64,000 nt of DNA from Maritalea mediterranea. Lineage in GTDB: Bacteria > Pseudomonadota > Alphaproteobacteria > Rhizobiales > Devosiaceae. The stretch covers positions 1,364,001 through 1,428,000 of the forward strand of contig NZ_JAKGTI010000001.1 in assembly GCF_021568695.1 (NCBI RefSeq), in the 5' to 3' direction. A model generated the notes under the pieces. It ran no database searches, had not been told where the DNA came from, and was given only the letters and a program-made list of their open reading frames with translations. Positions 1-10,135 of the stretch are shown here, piece after piece; positions within the stretch are counted from its first letter, which is position 1, and each line of letters begins with the position of its first letter. The translations under genes were made by a program, and so were the position numbers.

Positions 1-826
1 ACAGATTGTGGCTGCGATATTGGGGATCAACCCGGTCAAGCAGGGATTGCGCACTATTGTCCTTGCGCGCCACGGCGATAAACGCTCGCAACAGGCTTTG
101 TTGCGCCGGCGTAAACTCATTGAATATCCGTTCCACAGCGCGGGCGCGATCATGCATCAGCAGCCGGTTGGCGCGCGCCCAATGGTCCGCATTGGTCAGT
201 TGCCCCTTATAGCGGCGATAGAGATCTTGTTCGGTCGCGCGATCCAGAAAATTGTTCACCCAAACATGCTGAATAATGCGCCCCGCGCGCGCCACTTGCC
301 CATCCTGCACATAGGCGTCTGCGAGCGCGATTTGCGCATCCACCAGTTGCGGCATCTCCCCGCCCAAAAGCTGGATGATTTCCTGATAAGACAGATCACG
401 CTTAAGCAGCGATTGCTCCAAACGGATTTTATAGGTCGTTGCCGTGGCAAAATGCGGCGCATCGGCTTGGAAACGCAAAATTGTATTGTGGTCGATGTCA
501 TCCTTGCCAAAATAAATCGCTGCCCATTGGATTGCCCGGCGCTCCACATTGTTTGAAAAACCACGGGCTGCATTGTAAGCCGCCGCGTAGTTTCCGTCAC
601 GAAGCGCATCCAGTGCATTTTGAAATTGCTGACTGCCCTTTGCCCCTTGCATGATCACCGCGCCAGCACCGCCGGTCGAACTGGTGGTGACAGGATCAAT
701 ATGAACTTGTGCCTGCGCCAATTGCGGCGCACCGACCAAGAGTGTCGTGCCCATCAACAGCGCGCGCAGGGCCATGCGGCTAGGGGCGATAAATTGGCGA
801 AACGAAGCTGTGCTTGGGAGAAGCAT
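1..826 (-). CDS. Soluble lytic murein transglycosylase, N-terminal part (3' end outside window)
   Basis: This is the first 275 codons of a periplasmic enzyme that cleaves the MurNAc-GlcNAc bond of peptidoglycan to leave 1,6-anhydro ends. The visible part has a hydrophobic signal segment (about residues 18-40, ending near PQLAQA). It is followed by a helical-repeat region typical of the Slt70 U-domain (for example DRATEQDLYRRYKGQL and FTPAQQSLLRAFIAVARKD). The catalytic SLT domain would lie beyond base 1 and is not seen. The ATG at 826 has an AGG about 10 bases upstream; in-frame ATGs at 868 and 775 are alternatives, and the one at 775 would give a more compact signal peptide. It is divergent from dapA, a common alphaproteobacterial arrangement. 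The family call rests on the N-domain only. Confidence 0.75.
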   Translation of the reverse strand, partial: MLLPSTASFRQFIAPSRMALRALLMGTTLLVGAPQLAQAQVHIDPVTTSSTGGAGAVIMQGAKGSQQFQNALDALRDGNYAAAYNAARGFSNNVERRAIQWAAIYFGKDDIDHNTILRFQADAPHFATATTYKIRLEQSLLKRDLSYQEIIQLLGGEMPQLVDAQIALADAYVQDGQVARAGRIIQHVWVNNFLDRATEQDLYRRYKGQLTNADHWARANRLLMHDRARAVERIFNEFTPAQQSLLRAFIAVARKDNSAQSLLDRVDPQYRSHNL

Positions 827-1108
827 TTTAAAACCTGTCAAATAACGCGATACAATTTTTGACGGCATTTTCGGGCTGCCGGACCTATGAACAAAGTCTA
901 GCCCATTTAGGTGAATGATTGGTTTAGATACATTTTTAATCAAAATGATTTACCCATTCAGTGAAACAGGGCTTGTTGCCATCTTTTCAGCTCATTATGG
1001 TGCGCAACTCAGGTCTTTCTGCGCTCAAAGCGCGGAAAAAGTTTGACCTTTTTGCGCCAACATGGTGTCAACATGCCAACGAATAAAACGAAAAAAGGAT
1101 GTGAAGGG

Positions 1109-1987
1109 ATGTTTCGCGCCTCAATTACCGCATTGATCACGCCATTCAATAACGGCGAAGTCGATGAAGCCGCATTTAGACGCTTCATCGATTGGCAGAT
1201 CAATGAAGGCACGTCTGGATTGGTTCCGGTTGGAACCACGGGTGAGTCACCGACCGTGAGCCATGAAGAGCATAAACGGATCATCAAGATATGTGTCGAG
1301 GCGGCCAACAAACGTGTGCCGGTGATCGCCGGGGCAGGGTCCAATTCCACGCGCGAAGCTATTGGTTTTGCTGAATTTGCTGAAGAGGCAGGGGCCGACG
1401 CGATCCTTTCGGTGTCGCCATACTACAACAAGCCCAATCAGGATGGCTTGTTTGCCCATTTCTGTGCCATTGCAAAATCCACCAAGCTGCCGATGATTCT
1501 TTACAATATCCCTGGCCGCTCGATTGTGGATATTGAAGTGGACACCATGAAGCGCTTGCGCGACGAATGCCCGAACATTGTGGGCGTGAAAGATGCCACA
1601 GCCGACATGGCGCGGGTGTCTAACCAGCGGCATGTTCTGGGCCCTGACTTTGTACAGCTGTCTGGCGAAGATATTTCAGCGCTCGGGTTCAACGCCCATG
1701 GCGGGGTCGGGTGCATCTCTGTCACGTCAAATATTGCGCCGCGCCTTTGCGCAGAAATGCAGCAAGCCACGTTGGATGGCAATTATGAGGCGGCACTCGC
1801 GATTCAGGATCGCCTAGCGCCTTTGCACAAAGCCTTGTTTATGGACCCAAGCCCGGTGCCGGTTAAATATGCGGCAGAACGGTTGGGGTTGTGCAATGCC
1901 GATACACGGCTGCCGCTCTCGCCGATAACGGCAAAAACCAAGCTGGCCGTGGATGAAGCCTTGATTCATGCCGGCCTGATCAACTAA
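1109..1987 (+). CDS. dapA: 4-hydroxy-tetrahydrodipicolinate synthase
   Basis: DapA condenses pyruvate with aspartate semialdehyde, the first committed step toward diaminopimelate and lysine, in the cytoplasm. The 292-residue protein has the usual family length. It shows the GTTGE motif at 42-46, the catalytic tyrosine in YNIPGR (132-137) and the Schiff-base lysine K161 in GVKDAT. The open frame extends upstream to 1043, but the ATG at 1109 matches the family N-terminus ([13 protein letters not shown]) and has AAGGA nine bases before it. smpB follows nine bases after the stop, so the two are probably cotranscribed. The upstream 240 bp are shared with the divergent transglycosylase gene. Confidence 0.97.
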   Translation: MFRASITALITPFNNGEVDEAAFRRFIDWQINEGTSGLVPVGTTGESPTVSHEEHKRIIKICVEAANKRVPVIAGAGSNSTREAIGFAEFAEEAGADAILSVSPYYNKPNQDGLFAHFCAIAKSTKLPMILYNIPGRSIVDIEVDTMKRLRDECPNIVGVKDATADMARVSNQRHVLGPDFVQLSGEDISALGFNAHGGVGCISVTSNIAPRLCAEMQQATLDGNYEAALAIQDRLAPLHKALFMDPSPVPVKYAAERLGLCNADTRLPLSPITAKTKLAVDEALIHAGLIN

Positions 1988-1996
1988 ATCATTCCT

Positions 1997-2479
1997 ATGG
2001 CTCCCAAGAAGAAAAATTCATTGAAAAGCACTGGGCTCGTGGCGGAAAATCGCCGCGCCCGCTTTGATTATGAAATTCTCGATACAATGGAGGCCGGGTT
2101 GGTGCTGGAAGGCACTGAGGTGAAAAGCCTGCGCAATGGCAAAGCACAGATCACGGAAAGCTATGCCACGCCGGAAGGCGGTGAGATTTGGCTGATCAAC
2201 TCGCACATTCCTGAATATCTGCAGGCGAACCGATTTAATCACAATGAACGCCGTCGCCGGAAATTGCTGTTGAAAAAGCGGGAAATGAGCCGCTTGATGG
2301 CCGCGGTGGAAAAGCAGGGGCAAACCATTGTGCCGCTCAAGCTTTACTTTAACGATCGCGGAATCGCCAAGCTGCTCATTGGTATTGCCAAGGGTAAAAA
2401 GCAACACGATAAGCGTGAGACCGAGCAAAAGCGCGACTGGTCACGTCAGAAGAATCGATTGTTGAAAGAGATGGGCTAA
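1997..2479 (+). CDS. smpB: SsrA-binding protein SmpB
   Basis: SmpB binds tmRNA and delivers it to stalled ribosomes for trans-translation. The 160-residue product has the family's typical length. It has the conserved core ([20 protein letters not shown], then [19 protein letters not shown]) and the lysine/arginine-rich C-terminal tail that occupies the mRNA channel ([20 protein letters not shown]). The ribosome binding site is weak, so translation is probably coupled to dapA nine bases upstream. The ssrA gene itself is not in the window. The stop codon lies inside a hairpin shared with the convergent uracil-DNA glycosylase gene. Confidence 0.97.
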   Translation: MAPKKKNSLKSTGLVAENRRARFDYEILDTMEAGLVLEGTEVKSLRNGKAQITESYATPEGGEIWLINSHIPEYLQANRFNHNERRRRKLLLKKREMSRLMAAVEKQGQTIVPLKLYFNDRGIAKLLIGIAKGKKQHDKRETEQKRDWSRQKNRLLKEMG

Positions 2480-2496
2480 GCGATTCTAATCGCTTA
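2477..2496. terminator. Hairpin spanning both stop codons of convergent genes
   Basis: TAAGCGATT and AATCGCTTA form a perfect 9-bp stem with a two-base centre. It covers the smpB stop and the stop of the opposite-strand glycosylase gene. There is no strong T-run on either side, so it is only a weak candidate for a bidirectional terminator. Confidence 0.45.
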
Positions 2497-3124
2497 ATAA
2501 TTGCCTGGCGCGCCTAAAAATCTCATCAAACATTTCCGGCGTGAGCACATTGGTGTTCACATTGTAACGTGAGCAATGATAACTGGCGAGCAGACGTTGC
2601 CCCGTGGGCAGTTCATGCTTAATGCCGTGACCAAACGGATAATCCCTTTTGCGCACATCAAAGCAGCTTAAAAATGCATTGTGGGCAATGCCACCAAGGG
2701 TGACAAACACCTCAACCTCTGAAAAATGCTTAAGCGTTGCCTGCAAATAGCGGCGGCAATTGTTCACCTCTTGCGCGGTGGGTTTGTTTTGCGGCGGTAC
2801 GCAGCGTACCACATTCACGATGGCACAGTCGATCAGGCTGAGTCCATCCTGGGCGTCATGCCCATAGGTGCCCGCTGCAAAGCCTTGCCGGATCAGAGTT
2901 TGAAACAAAAGATCGCCCGCAAAGTCGCCGGTGAAAGGACGCCCGGTCCGATTGGCGCCCTTCATGCCAGGGGCCATGCCCACCACCATGACGCGCGGAC
3001 GCGCCGCCGCCCAATTGGGCACGGGGGCATTGAAAAAGTCTGGATATTTTTTCTGTGCCTGTTTGCGGAAAGATTTCAGCCGCGGACATTTGCTGCAATT
3101 GGGAGCGGGATCTGTCGCGACCAA
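2486..3124 (-). CDS. Uracil-DNA glycosylase family 5 (UdgB-like)
   Basis: This protein should remove uracil and related deaminated bases from DNA to start base excision repair. It is 212 residues long. It has an N-terminal C10-x2-C13 pair and two further cysteines that fit the [4Fe-4S] cluster of family 4/5 enzymes. The family 5 signature VGMAPGMKGANRTGRPFTGD is at about 48-67, and the second active-site motif, HCSRYN, is near 184-189. The start is a TTG with GAGG eight bases upstream. It lies between smpB and a NYN-domain gene on the opposite strand, as often seen in Rhizobiales. Confidence 0.88.
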   Translation of the reverse strand: MVATDPAPNCSKCPRLKSFRKQAQKKYPDFFNAPVPNWAAARPRVMVVGMAPGMKGANRTGRPFTGDFAGDLLFQTLIRQGFAAGTYGHDAQDGLSLIDCAIVNVVRCVPPQNKPTAQEVNNCRRYLQATLKHFSEVEVFVTLGGIAHNAFLSCFDVRKRDYPFGHGIKHELPTGQRLLASYHCSRYNVNTNVLTPEMFDEIFRRARQLLSD

Positions 3125-3170
3125 AATCTAACCTCAACGCTGCATTGAATGGCCGTTAGGGGCGAGACAC

Positions 3171-3698
3171 TTAAGTGTCGCGACCCACTGACTTGGCCAA
3201 ATCTGCGATGTCCATAAAATAGTCCGCCTGCCGCCGAAGATCGTCCGAAATCATCGGGGTGGAGGTGGCCTTTGTTGACACCACAGTCACCTTTTTGCCC
3301 TTGCGCTGCAAAGCCGCAACAAGCGCTGTAAAATCACCATCACCGGAAAATAGGACCAAATGGTCGTAATTGTCCGCCATGTCGAGCGCATCAATGGTAA
3401 TTTCAATGTCCATATTACCTTTGATTTTGCGCCGACCTTGATGGTCGGTGTATTCTTTCGCCGGTTTTGTCACAACGGTGTAACCATTATAATCTAACCA
3501 GTCGATGAGGGGGCGGATCGAGGAATATTCCTGATCTTCCACCAGTGCCGTATAATAATAGGCGCGTAATAAATAGGCCTGAGATTGGAATTCTGAGAGC
3601 ATACGCCGATAGTCCAATTCGGCGCCCAATGCCTTAGCTGTGGCATAAAGGTTCGCTCCATCCATAATCAGGATAACCTTTTCGCGAGGATCAAACAT
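3171..3698 (-). CDS. NYN-domain (LabA/DUF88-like) protein
   Basis: This is a 175-residue PIN-like NYN domain protein, a family of predicted metal-dependent RNases. Conserved acidic residues are visible: D13 in MDGANLY, D97 and D103 in GNMDIEITIDAL, and D120/D122 in FSGDGDF. These could make a metal-binding nuclease site. The substrate is not known for this branch. The ATG start is preceded only by a distant AAGG. The gene sits 46 bases upstream of the glycosylase gene on the same strand and may be cotranscribed with it. Confidence 0.85.
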   Translation of the reverse strand: MFDPREKVILIMDGANLYATAKALGAELDYRRMLSEFQSQAYLLRAYYYTALVEDQEYSSIRPLIDWLDYNGYTVVTKPAKEYTDHQGRRKIKGNMDIEITIDALDMADNYDHLVLFSGDGDFTALVAALQRKGKKVTVVSTKATSTPMISDDLRRQADYFMDIADLAKSVGRDT

Positions 3699-3984
3699 TA
3701 AACAATAGCCTTACTTTGCTTATCATTCGAATATAGCCCCATTCGTTTGATAAAACATTACCAGTCCACACGCACATTACCGTGCCACTGAATCACAGTG
3801 CCCACGGCAAAAAGGCCACCCTTGTCCAAGAGGTGACCTCCGTACTTAACGTACTCATAAATCATATTTGGTGAATATGTCGATTCAATTATATGAAACA
3901 TTGTTAATTCATTTATTGGGTTGTAAATCTTAGCTGCTTGGTGTAGATCAGCCCATTGATTACCCAAAATTGCGGAGATTTGCT
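3699..3984. other. Divergent intergenic region between the NYN gene and rpoZ
   Basis: This 286-bp AT-rich region must hold the promoters of the NYN gene and rpoZ. I could not fix a convincing promoter. A TTG-initiated 69-codon frame on the minus strand (3758-3967) exists, but it lacks a clear ribosome binding site and resembles no family I recognise, so I do not call it. Confidence 0.4.
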
Positions 3985-4359
3985 TTGGCGCGCGTTACCG
4001 TTGAAGATTGCATTGAGAAAATCCCTAACCGTTTTGAGCTTGTATTGTTGTCCGCACACCGGGCACGGCTTATTTCATCCGGGGCACCAATCACTGTTGA
4101 TCGCGACAATGACAAAAACCCTGTTGTGGCCCTTCGCGAGATTGGCGACGGCACGATTTCACCAGGCGATTTGAAGGAAGACCTGATCCACTCCTTGCAA
4201 AAATATGTCGAGGTGGATGAGCCTGAGGCCGAAACTGCGCCGATGATCGAAAGTCAGGGCAGTGATGATGATGGCGGCATGGTGTTTGACACCATGAGCG
4301 AGGAAGACCTTCTGCGCGGCATTGAAGGCCTTTCACCCCCAGATCGTCGGGACGATTAA
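3985..4359 (+). CDS. rpoZ: RNA polymerase omega subunit
   Basis: RpoZ helps fold and assemble the beta' subunit of RNA polymerase. The sequence begins [19 protein letters not shown], the classic omega N-terminus, and keeps the [11 protein letters not shown] helix. At 124 residues it has the long acidic C-terminal tail usual for alphaproteobacteria. The start is a TTG at 3985 with GGAG at 3974-3977, seven bases upstream; an in-frame TTG at 3970 would add five residues ahead of the conserved start. A terminator follows, separating it from rsh. Confidence 0.95.
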   Translation: MARVTVEDCIEKIPNRFELVLLSAHRARLISSGAPITVDRDNDKNPVVALREIGDGTISPGDLKEDLIHSLQKYVEVDEPEAETAPMIESQGSDDDGGMVFDTMSEEDLLRGIEGLSPPDRRDD

Positions 4360-4392
4360 TCTTGCATCTTTCCTTGAGCTGCACGATAATGG

Positions 4393-4420
4393 AAGGGCGC
4401 CTTGAAAGGCGCCTTTTTTG
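4393..4420 (+). terminator. Rho-independent terminator after rpoZ
   Basis: GGCGCC, a six-base loop TTGAAA, then GGCGCC followed by TTTTTT. It lies 33 bases after the rpoZ stop and before rsh. Confidence 0.85.
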
Positions 4421-4468
4421 TGATTCTCGTCGCGTTTTTGACCAAGCTACGGAGCTGTTTTTCCGCCC

Positions 4469-6751
4469 ATGATGCGCCAATATGAACTTGTTGAGCTGGT
4501 GCAGGCTTACAACCCGAAGGCGGATGAAGCCTTGCTCAACAAAGCCTATGTGTACGCCATGCAAAAACATGGTCGACAAACCCGCGCGTCCGGCGATCCC
4601 TATTTTGCCCACCCATTGGAAGTGGCGGCTATTCTCACCGAGCTGCATTTGGACGATGCGACCATTGCGGTCGCGCTTTTGCACGACACGATTGAGGATA
4701 CGGATGCCACCCGCGCCGAGATCGACCAATTGTTTGGCCAGGACATTGGCGCCATCGTAGATGGTTTGACCAAGATTGACCGGCTCAATCTTGGCTCGCG
4801 CGAAGAGGCGCAAGCAGAAAATCTGCGCAAATTGCTTCTAGCAATCGCCGAAGATGTGCGCGTGTTGTTGGTGAAGCTGGCCGACCGTTTGCACAATATG
4901 CGGACGCTTGAATTTGTGCCGGAACACAAAAAGAAGCGCATTGCCCAGGAAACAATGGAGATCTACGCGCCTTTGGCTGGACGCATGGGGATGCAGGATA
5001 TGCGCTCCGAGCTGGAGGATTTGTCCTTTCGCACCCTGCATCCTGAACAATATGAGGTGATCCGCAACCACCTGGATGCCTACGCCAAAGACAACAGGGC
5101 CGTTGTTGACGAGATTCGGATGGAGCTGGCCCAGCGCTTTATGAATGCGGGAATCATCGCCGACGTGACCTCGCGACTCAAAGCACCATTTTCCGTGTTT
5201 AAGAAGATGGAGCGTAAATCCATTAGCCTTGAACAGTTATCGGACATTATCGGCTTCCGCGTCATCGTGGACAATGTCGACCTCTGTTACAAAACCCTCG
5301 GCGTGGTGCATCAAACATGGTCTGTCGTGCCCGGCCGATTCAAAGATTATATTTCCACGCCAAAGCAAAATGACTATCGCTCCATCCACACCACCATTGT
5401 GGGGCCAGAGCGCGAACGGGTGGAATTGCAAATTCGTACCCATGAAATGAACTCGGTCGCTGAACTGGGTATCGCCGCCCATGCGCTCTATAAAGACGAG
5501 ATTTCGGGCGACATGAAGCGGTTGGAGAAGGAAAGCCGCGCCTATGCATGGTTGCGCAACACAATCGGGCATCTCACAGAAGGCGAGAATCCGCAGGAGT
5601 TCTTGGAACATACGAAACTCGAATTGTTCCAAGATCAGGTTTTCTGCTTCACCCCCCGTGGCCGCTTGATTGCCTTGCCCCGTGGGGCGACACCGATTGA
5701 TTTTGCTTTTGCGGTACATACCGATATTGGCAACAGCTGTGTCGGTTGCCGGATTAATGGCACCGCGATGCCTCTCACGACAAAACTGCGCAATGGTGAC
5801 GAAGTGCAGATTGATCGCGACGAAAAACATCGTCCGCCACCAAATTGGGAAAACATTGCCATCACCGGCAAGGCGCGCGCTGCAATCCGCCGATCGCTGC
5901 GCTTGGCCGCACAGGAGCGGGCAGGGCGCCTCGGCAAACAGATTTATGATGCACTGCTGGAGCGTGAAACGTTTACCGTCAATCGTAAAGAGCAGGACGA
6001 CCTGCTCAAGCGGCTGAAGTTCAAAAACATGCGATCGCTTTTTGTCGCGCTCGGCGAAGCACAGCTTTCCGGTGAGGATCTGGTGCATCAATTGGACGAG
6101 CTCAAAGGCTATGAGCGCACCCGCAAGCGCAAACCACTCGGCTTGCCGGTGGGCACCAGCAAGGATGGATGGTTTTCCTTGGCGCAGGGCGAGAATTTCA
6201 AGTTCCGCATTCCCGGTGGTCAAACTGTTGACGCAGACTTTTTGGGCGGTGCCCATCTGGAATTTGGCACGCCGGTTAAGATTTCCAGCGAAGGCGTTTT
6301 GCCGGGTGATCGCATGGTGGGGATTTTGCCGGAAGGCGACGGGGTGCTCACCATCTATCCTATCGGCTCAGATGCGCTGCTGGAATATCAGGACAAAGAT
6401 GCACTGTGGATCGATGTGCTGTGGGATCTGGATGAAGACAAACACCAGAACTTCCCGGTGATGATGGTGGTTCAATCGGTCAATAAACCGGGGATACTGG
6501 GCCAGATTTCGTCTTCCATCGCGTCGTGCGATGCCAACATTGTCAATCTGATGTTTCGTACCGTGCGCTCTGATTTTTCCGATATGTTGTTCTGCATTGA
6601 AGTACAGGACATCTCCCAGTTTAACGACGTGACGTCGACCATCAAACGTATTGTCGGCATTTCCAATGTGCGTCGGGCGACTTGTGAAGAAGCCGAATTG
6701 ATCGAAAATTTGACCCAGCAATATAAACAGCTTGAGACAAAGGTAACCTGA
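4469..6751 (+). CDS. rsh: Bifunctional (p)ppGpp synthetase/hydrolase (RelA/SpoT homologue)
   Basis: Rsh makes and degrades the stringent-response alarmone (p)ppGpp. The 760-residue protein has the full long-RSH layout. An N-terminal HD hydrolase domain has H48 and H72-D73. The synthetase domain follows ([30 protein letters not shown]). A TGS domain (about 388-450, [20 protein letters not shown]) and a C-terminal ACT domain close the protein. The intact HD motif argues for hydrolase activity, as in the single Rsh of many alphaproteobacteria. GGAG lies 14 bases before the ATG. The stop overlaps the pyrE start as TGATGA. Confidence 0.95.
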   Translation: MMRQYELVELVQAYNPKADEALLNKAYVYAMQKHGRQTRASGDPYFAHPLEVAAILTELHLDDATIAVALLHDTIEDTDATRAEIDQLFGQDIGAIVDGLTKIDRLNLGSREEAQAENLRKLLLAIAEDVRVLLVKLADRLHNMRTLEFVPEHKKKRIAQETMEIYAPLAGRMGMQDMRSELEDLSFRTLHPEQYEVIRNHLDAYAKDNRAVVDEIRMELAQRFMNAGIIADVTSRLKAPFSVFKKMERKSISLEQLSDIIGFRVIVDNVDLCYKTLGVVHQTWSVVPGRFKDYISTPKQNDYRSIHTTIVGPERERVELQIRTHEMNSVAELGIAAHALYKDEISGDMKRLEKESRAYAWLRNTIGHLTEGENPQEFLEHTKLELFQDQVFCFTPRGRLIALPRGATPIDFAFAVHTDIGNSCVGCRINGTAMPLTTKLRNGDEVQIDRDEKHRPPPNWENIAITGKARAAIRRSLRLAAQERAGRLGKQIYDALLERETFTVNRKEQDDLLKRLKFKNMRSLFVALGEAQLSGEDLVHQLDELKGYERTRKRKPLGLPVGTSKDGWFSLAQGENFKFRIPGGQTVDADFLGGAHLEFGTPVKISSEGVLPGDRMVGILPEGDGVLTIYPIGSDALLEYQDKDALWIDVLWDLDEDKHQNFPVMMVVQSVNKPGILGQISSSIASCDANIVNLMFRTVRSDFSDMLFCIEVQDISQFNDVTSTIKRIVGISNVRRATCEEAELIENLTQQYKQLETKVT

Positions 6752-7335
6752 TGAACCAGCAAGACGTGCTCGATATTTTCCGTTCCTGCGATGCCCTGTT
6801 GGAGGGACATTTCATTTTGTCCTCAGGGTTGCGCTCGCCAGTTTTCTTGCAGAAGGCCAAAGTGTTCATGCATGCGGATAAGTCCGAGATTCTATGCAAA
6901 GCATTGGCAGAGAAAATTCGGGCCGAAGGTTTTGGTGACGTCTCCCAGATCGTTTCACCGGCTGTTGGCGGCATCATTCCCGGCTATGAGACATCGCGGC
7001 ATCTGGGCGTGCCAGCCATCTTCACCGAACGGGTCAATGGGGAATTTGAACTGCGCAGAGGCTTTCATGTCGAAAAAGGCGAGAAGGTGATCGTGGTAGA
7101 AGACATTGTCTCCACTGGTCTGTCCATCCGTGAATGTGTCAAATGCTTGCAGGATTTGGGGGCGGATGTTGTGGCCGCCGCCTGCCTTGTGGACCGCTCT
7201 GACGGGGAAGCAGATGTGGGCGTCCCTTTGGTCGCGCTCACCGGCTATAAAGTGCCGGCCTATCCGGCTGACCAATTGCCGCCAGAATTGCAGAATATAC
7301 CTGCAGTGAAGCCGGGCAGCCGCGGCTTGCAATAG
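6751..7335 (+). CDS. pyrE: Orotate phosphoribosyltransferase
   Basis: PyrE joins orotate to PRPP to make orotidine monophosphate in pyrimidine synthesis. The 194-residue protein carries the PRPP-binding signature [11 protein letters not shown] (about 112-122) and an [14 protein letters not shown] substrate loop near the N-terminus. Its first base is the last base of the rsh stop, so translation is probably coupled. The order rsh-pyrE-acpS-lepB is typical of Hyphomicrobiales; pdxJ, found here in some relatives, is absent. Confidence 0.94.
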   Translation: MNQQDVLDIFRSCDALLEGHFILSSGLRSPVFLQKAKVFMHADKSEILCKALAEKIRAEGFGDVSQIVSPAVGGIIPGYETSRHLGVPAIFTERVNGEFELRRGFHVEKGEKVIVVEDIVSTGLSIRECVKCLQDLGADVVAAACLVDRSDGEADVGVPLVALTGYKVPAYPADQLPPELQNIPAVKPGSRGLQ

Positions 7336-7347
7336 AGGACCAACACT

Positions 7348-7752
7348 TTGATCATCGGCATTGGCAACGATATCTGCGAAATTGAACGGGTCGAAAAAAC
7401 CTTAGCGCGTTTTGGCGATCGGTTTGTGCAGCGCTGCTTCACCGAAATTGAGCAAAAAAAGTCTGATCGGCGCGCCCAGCGCGCCGCCAGCTACGCCAAA
7501 CGCTTCGCCGCCAAGGAAGCTTGCGCAAAGGCGCTGGGCACCGGCATGTCGCGCGCGGTCTATTGGCGGGATATCGGGGTGGTGAACTTACCGTCCGGCA
7601 AACCGACGCTCGAATTGACCAACGGGGCGCAAAAAGCACTGGAAAGACTTGTGCCAAAGGGCTACACACCCTATCTGCATTTAACAATCACCGACGATAA
7701 TGGTATGGCTCAAGCCATTGTTATTATCGAAGCCGAGCCAACACGCGCCTAA
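7348..7752 (+). CDS. acpS: Holo-[acyl-carrier-protein] synthase
   Basis: AcpS transfers 4'-phosphopantetheine from CoA to acyl carrier protein. The 134-residue protein starts [14 protein letters not shown], with the metal ligand D8, and has E57 in [15 protein letters not shown], the standard active-site pair. The start is TTG, with GAGGA eight bases upstream, 12 bases after pyrE. It belongs to the rsh-to-recO gene run. Confidence 0.95.
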   Translation: MIIGIGNDICEIERVEKTLARFGDRFVQRCFTEIEQKKSDRRAQRAASYAKRFAAKEACAKALGTGMSRAVYWRDIGVVNLPSGKPTLELTNGAQKALERLVPKGYTPYLHLTITDDNGMAQAIVIIEAEPTRA

Positions 7753-7773
7753 ACCAAAAGAAAAGCAGTACAT

Positions 7774-8526
7774 ATGTCAGTAAAAGCAACGAAATCGGCC
7801 AAGAGCGAAGTTTGGGAAACCATAGTTGTCTTGGTCCAGGCGCTCATTATCGCCTTGGTGATCCGCAGCTTTCTGTGGCAGCCCTTTTCGATCCCCACCG
7901 CATCATTACAGCCCAACCTGTTGATCGGTGACTATGTTTTGGCGTCAAAATACACTTATGGCTATTCCAGCTATTCCTTCCCGTTCAACGCTATTCCGAT
8001 CAATGGCCGCATATTTGGCCGTACGCCGGAACGTGGCGAAATTGCCGTTTTTGAACCGGTGCCAAAAGATGATGCCTATATTAAACGGGTGATCGGTCTG
8101 CCAGGTGACGAAATTCAGATGAAAAATGGCGTGCTGCACATCAATGGCGAGCCTGTGCAAAAAGAACGTACCGGCACCTCAATCGATACCGATAGCAATG
8201 GCATTTCTGTTGAAGTGACGACTTATAGAGAAACCTTGCCCAATGGCGTTAGCTATACGGTGCAGGAAATTTCTGACACCGGCGCATTTGACAATACAGC
8301 TATTTATAAGGTGCCAGCTGATCATTATTTCATGATGGGCGACAATCGCGACCGTTCATTGGATTCCCGCTCGCTCTCTTCGGTTGGCTATGTGCCATTC
8401 ACCAATTTCATTGGTAAAGCGGAGGTGCGTTATTTCTCTATCGAAGATAACCTTAATCCATGGGCCATCTGGAACTGGCCCGGCAATGTGCGCTGGGGCC
8501 GCATGTTCGAGTCGATCTATCAATGA
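7774..8526 (+). CDS. lepB: Signal peptidase I
   Basis: LepB removes signal peptides from exported proteins at the periplasmic face of the inner membrane. The 250-residue protein has one N-terminal membrane segment (about 15-32), the catalytic serine region at 40-49, catalytic K104 in YIKRVIGLPGD and the box E motif MGDNRDRSLDSR. The serine motif reads PTASLQP rather than the usual PSGSMxP, so the nucleophile S44 is followed by Leu. This is conservative but unusual. The stop overlaps the rnc start as ATGA. Confidence 0.94.
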   Translation: MSVKATKSAKSEVWETIVVLVQALIIALVIRSFLWQPFSIPTASLQPNLLIGDYVLASKYTYGYSSYSFPFNAIPINGRIFGRTPERGEIAVFEPVPKDDAYIKRVIGLPGDEIQMKNGVLHINGEPVQKERTGTSIDTDSNGISVEVTTYRETLPNGVSYTVQEISDTGAFDNTAIYKVPADHYFMMGDNRDRSLDSRSLSSVGYVPFTNFIGKAEVRYFSIEDNLNPWAIWNWPGNVRWGRMFESIYQ

Positions 8527-9233
8527 CCCAATTCACGCCCAAAACTGAAAAGCTGGCAGAGCGGCTCAACTACCAATTCAAAGATCGGGAATTGTTGAGC
8601 CGGGCGCTGACACATTCAAGTGCGATTGCACCGTCAAACCGCACCAAGCAGTCCTACCAGCGGCTTGAGTTTTTGGGCGATCGCGTTTTGGGCCTCGTTG
8701 TCGCTGAATATCTGCACCTGCACCACAAAAGCGCCAATGAAGGTGAGCTTTCGCGCGCCTTGAACGCCGTGGTGCGCAAGGAAAGCTGCGCCGCTGTCGC
8801 TCGGCAGTTGAATGTGCCTGCCGCCCTAGCGCTTGGCCAATCAGAGGCGCGCACAGGTGGCGCGCAAAAAGAAGCCATTCTGGGCGATGTGTGCGAAGCT
8901 ATTATTGGCGCGATCTATCTGGATGGCGGCTTGGCACCGGCGAAAACCTTTATCGAACGTGAGTTTGCCAGCTTCTTTAAATCGTCAATGAGCGGTCGGG
9001 GTGACGCAAAAACCACCCTGCAGGAATGGGCGCAATCGCGTGGGCTTGATCTACCGAAATATGAAGAGGTGTCCCGCGAAGGGCCAGACCATGCGCCAGT
9101 ATTCACTATTGCGGTGAACCTTGAAAATCACGATATGGCGCAAGCCACCGGCAAATCCAAAAAGATTGCCGAACATGAAGCCGCGACCGCCTTTTTGGTG
9201 CGCGAAGGCATTTGGGAACAAGATGACGAATAA
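8523..9233 (+). CDS. rnc: Ribonuclease III
   Basis: RNase III cuts double-stranded RNA, including rRNA precursors. The 236-residue protein has the nuclease signature RLEFLGDRVLG with E49 and D53, the second acidic pair D122/E125 in LGDVCEAIIGA, and a C-terminal double-stranded RNA-binding domain (about 160-230, TTLQEWAQSRG onward). The ATG at 8523 overlaps the lepB stop by four bases. The 3' end overlaps era by 11 bases. Confidence 0.96.
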   Translation: MTQFTPKTEKLAERLNYQFKDRELLSRALTHSSAIAPSNRTKQSYQRLEFLGDRVLGLVVAEYLHLHHKSANEGELSRALNAVVRKESCAAVARQLNVPAALALGQSEARTGGAQKEAILGDVCEAIIGAIYLDGGLAPAKTFIEREFASFFKSSMSGRGDAKTTLQEWAQSRGLDLPKYEEVSREGPDHAPVFTIAVNLENHDMAQATGKSKKIAEHEAATAFLVREGIWEQDDE

Positions 9234-10128
9234 TACAGAAACAAGATGTGGCTTTGTGGCATTGGTGGGGGCACCGAACGCGGGCAAATCCACATTGCTC
9301 AACGCATTGGTTGGCACCAAAGTGTCGATCGTGACCCACAAAGCACAAACCACGCGCACCCAGGTGCGTGGCGTGGTGACGCTGGATCAAAGCCAGATGA
9401 TCTTTGTGGACACACCAGGTATTTTTAAACCCAAGCGGCGATTGGACCGCGCGATGGTGCATTCTGCCTGGTCCGGCGCAGCCGATGCCGATGTGCTCGC
9501 CTTGATCATCGATTGCAAAAAGGGCCTGAATGACCAGATTGAAGAGCTGGTGAATGGTTTGAGTGACTATAAGCAGCCGAAAGTCTTGATCCTCAACAAA
9601 ATTGATCAGGTGGAGCGCAGCACCTTGCTGGCCTTGTCTCAAAAGCTGAACGATATGCTGACTTTCGATCAGACCTTTATGATCTCTGCCTTGAAGGGCG
9701 ACGGGGTCAAAGATTTTGTCGATTATTGCGCCGAAGCAATGCCAATCGAGCCATGGCACTTTCCAGAAGACCATCTGACGGATTTGACCTTGGCGCTGAC
9801 TGCCGCTGAAGTGACCCGCGAAAAGCTGTTCTTGCGCATTCACGAAGAAATCCCTTACGCCGCGACGGTGGAGACGGAGCAGTTCAAAACCCAAAAAGAT
9901 GGCTCTTATCGCATTCAGCAGGTGATCTATGTGTCCCGCGACGGACACAAGAAGATTGTGTTGGGCAAAAACGGCCAGACCATCAAAAAGATCGGTGAAG
10001 AAGCGCGCAAAGAGCTGAGTGAGATTTTTGAAACCAAGGTCCATCTGTTCCTGTTTGTAAAAGTGCGGGAAAAGTGGGCCGATGACCCATCGCGCTATCG
10101 CGAGATGGGCCTCGAATTCCCACAATAG
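9223..10128 (+). CDS. era: GTPase Era
   Basis: Era is a GTPase that binds the 3' end of 16S rRNA during 30S assembly. The 301-residue protein shows G1 GAPNAGKST (16-24), G3 DTPG, G4 NKID and a C-terminal KH domain with KIVLGKNGQTIKKIG. The open frame extends upstream to 9121 within rnc, but the ATG at 9223 gives the normal N-terminus and length. It overlaps rnc by 11 bases, consistent with coupled translation. Confidence 0.96.
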   Translation: MTNNTETRCGFVALVGAPNAGKSTLLNALVGTKVSIVTHKAQTTRTQVRGVVTLDQSQMIFVDTPGIFKPKRRLDRAMVHSAWSGAADADVLALIIDCKKGLNDQIEELVNGLSDYKQPKVLILNKIDQVERSTLLALSQKLNDMLTFDQTFMISALKGDGVKDFVDYCAEAMPIEPWHFPEDHLTDLTLALTAAEVTREKLFLRIHEEIPYAATVETEQFKTQKDGSYRIQQVIYVSRDGHKKIVLGKNGQTIKKIGEEARKELSEIFETKVHLFLFVKVREKWADDPSRYREMGLEFPQ

Positions 10129-10135
10129 GCCTGAA

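Noticed and set aside
1988-2500. tmRNA (ssrA) next to smpB
   Set aside because: No tRNA-like ends or tag-peptide frame found near smpB.
3758-3967. 69-codon minus-strand frame between the NYN gene and rpoZ
   Set aside because: TTG start, no clear ribosome binding site, no recognisable family, and it lies in a region that must hold two promoters.
5237-6256. 339-codon open frame antisense to rsh
   Set aside because: Shadow of rsh; no family pattern.
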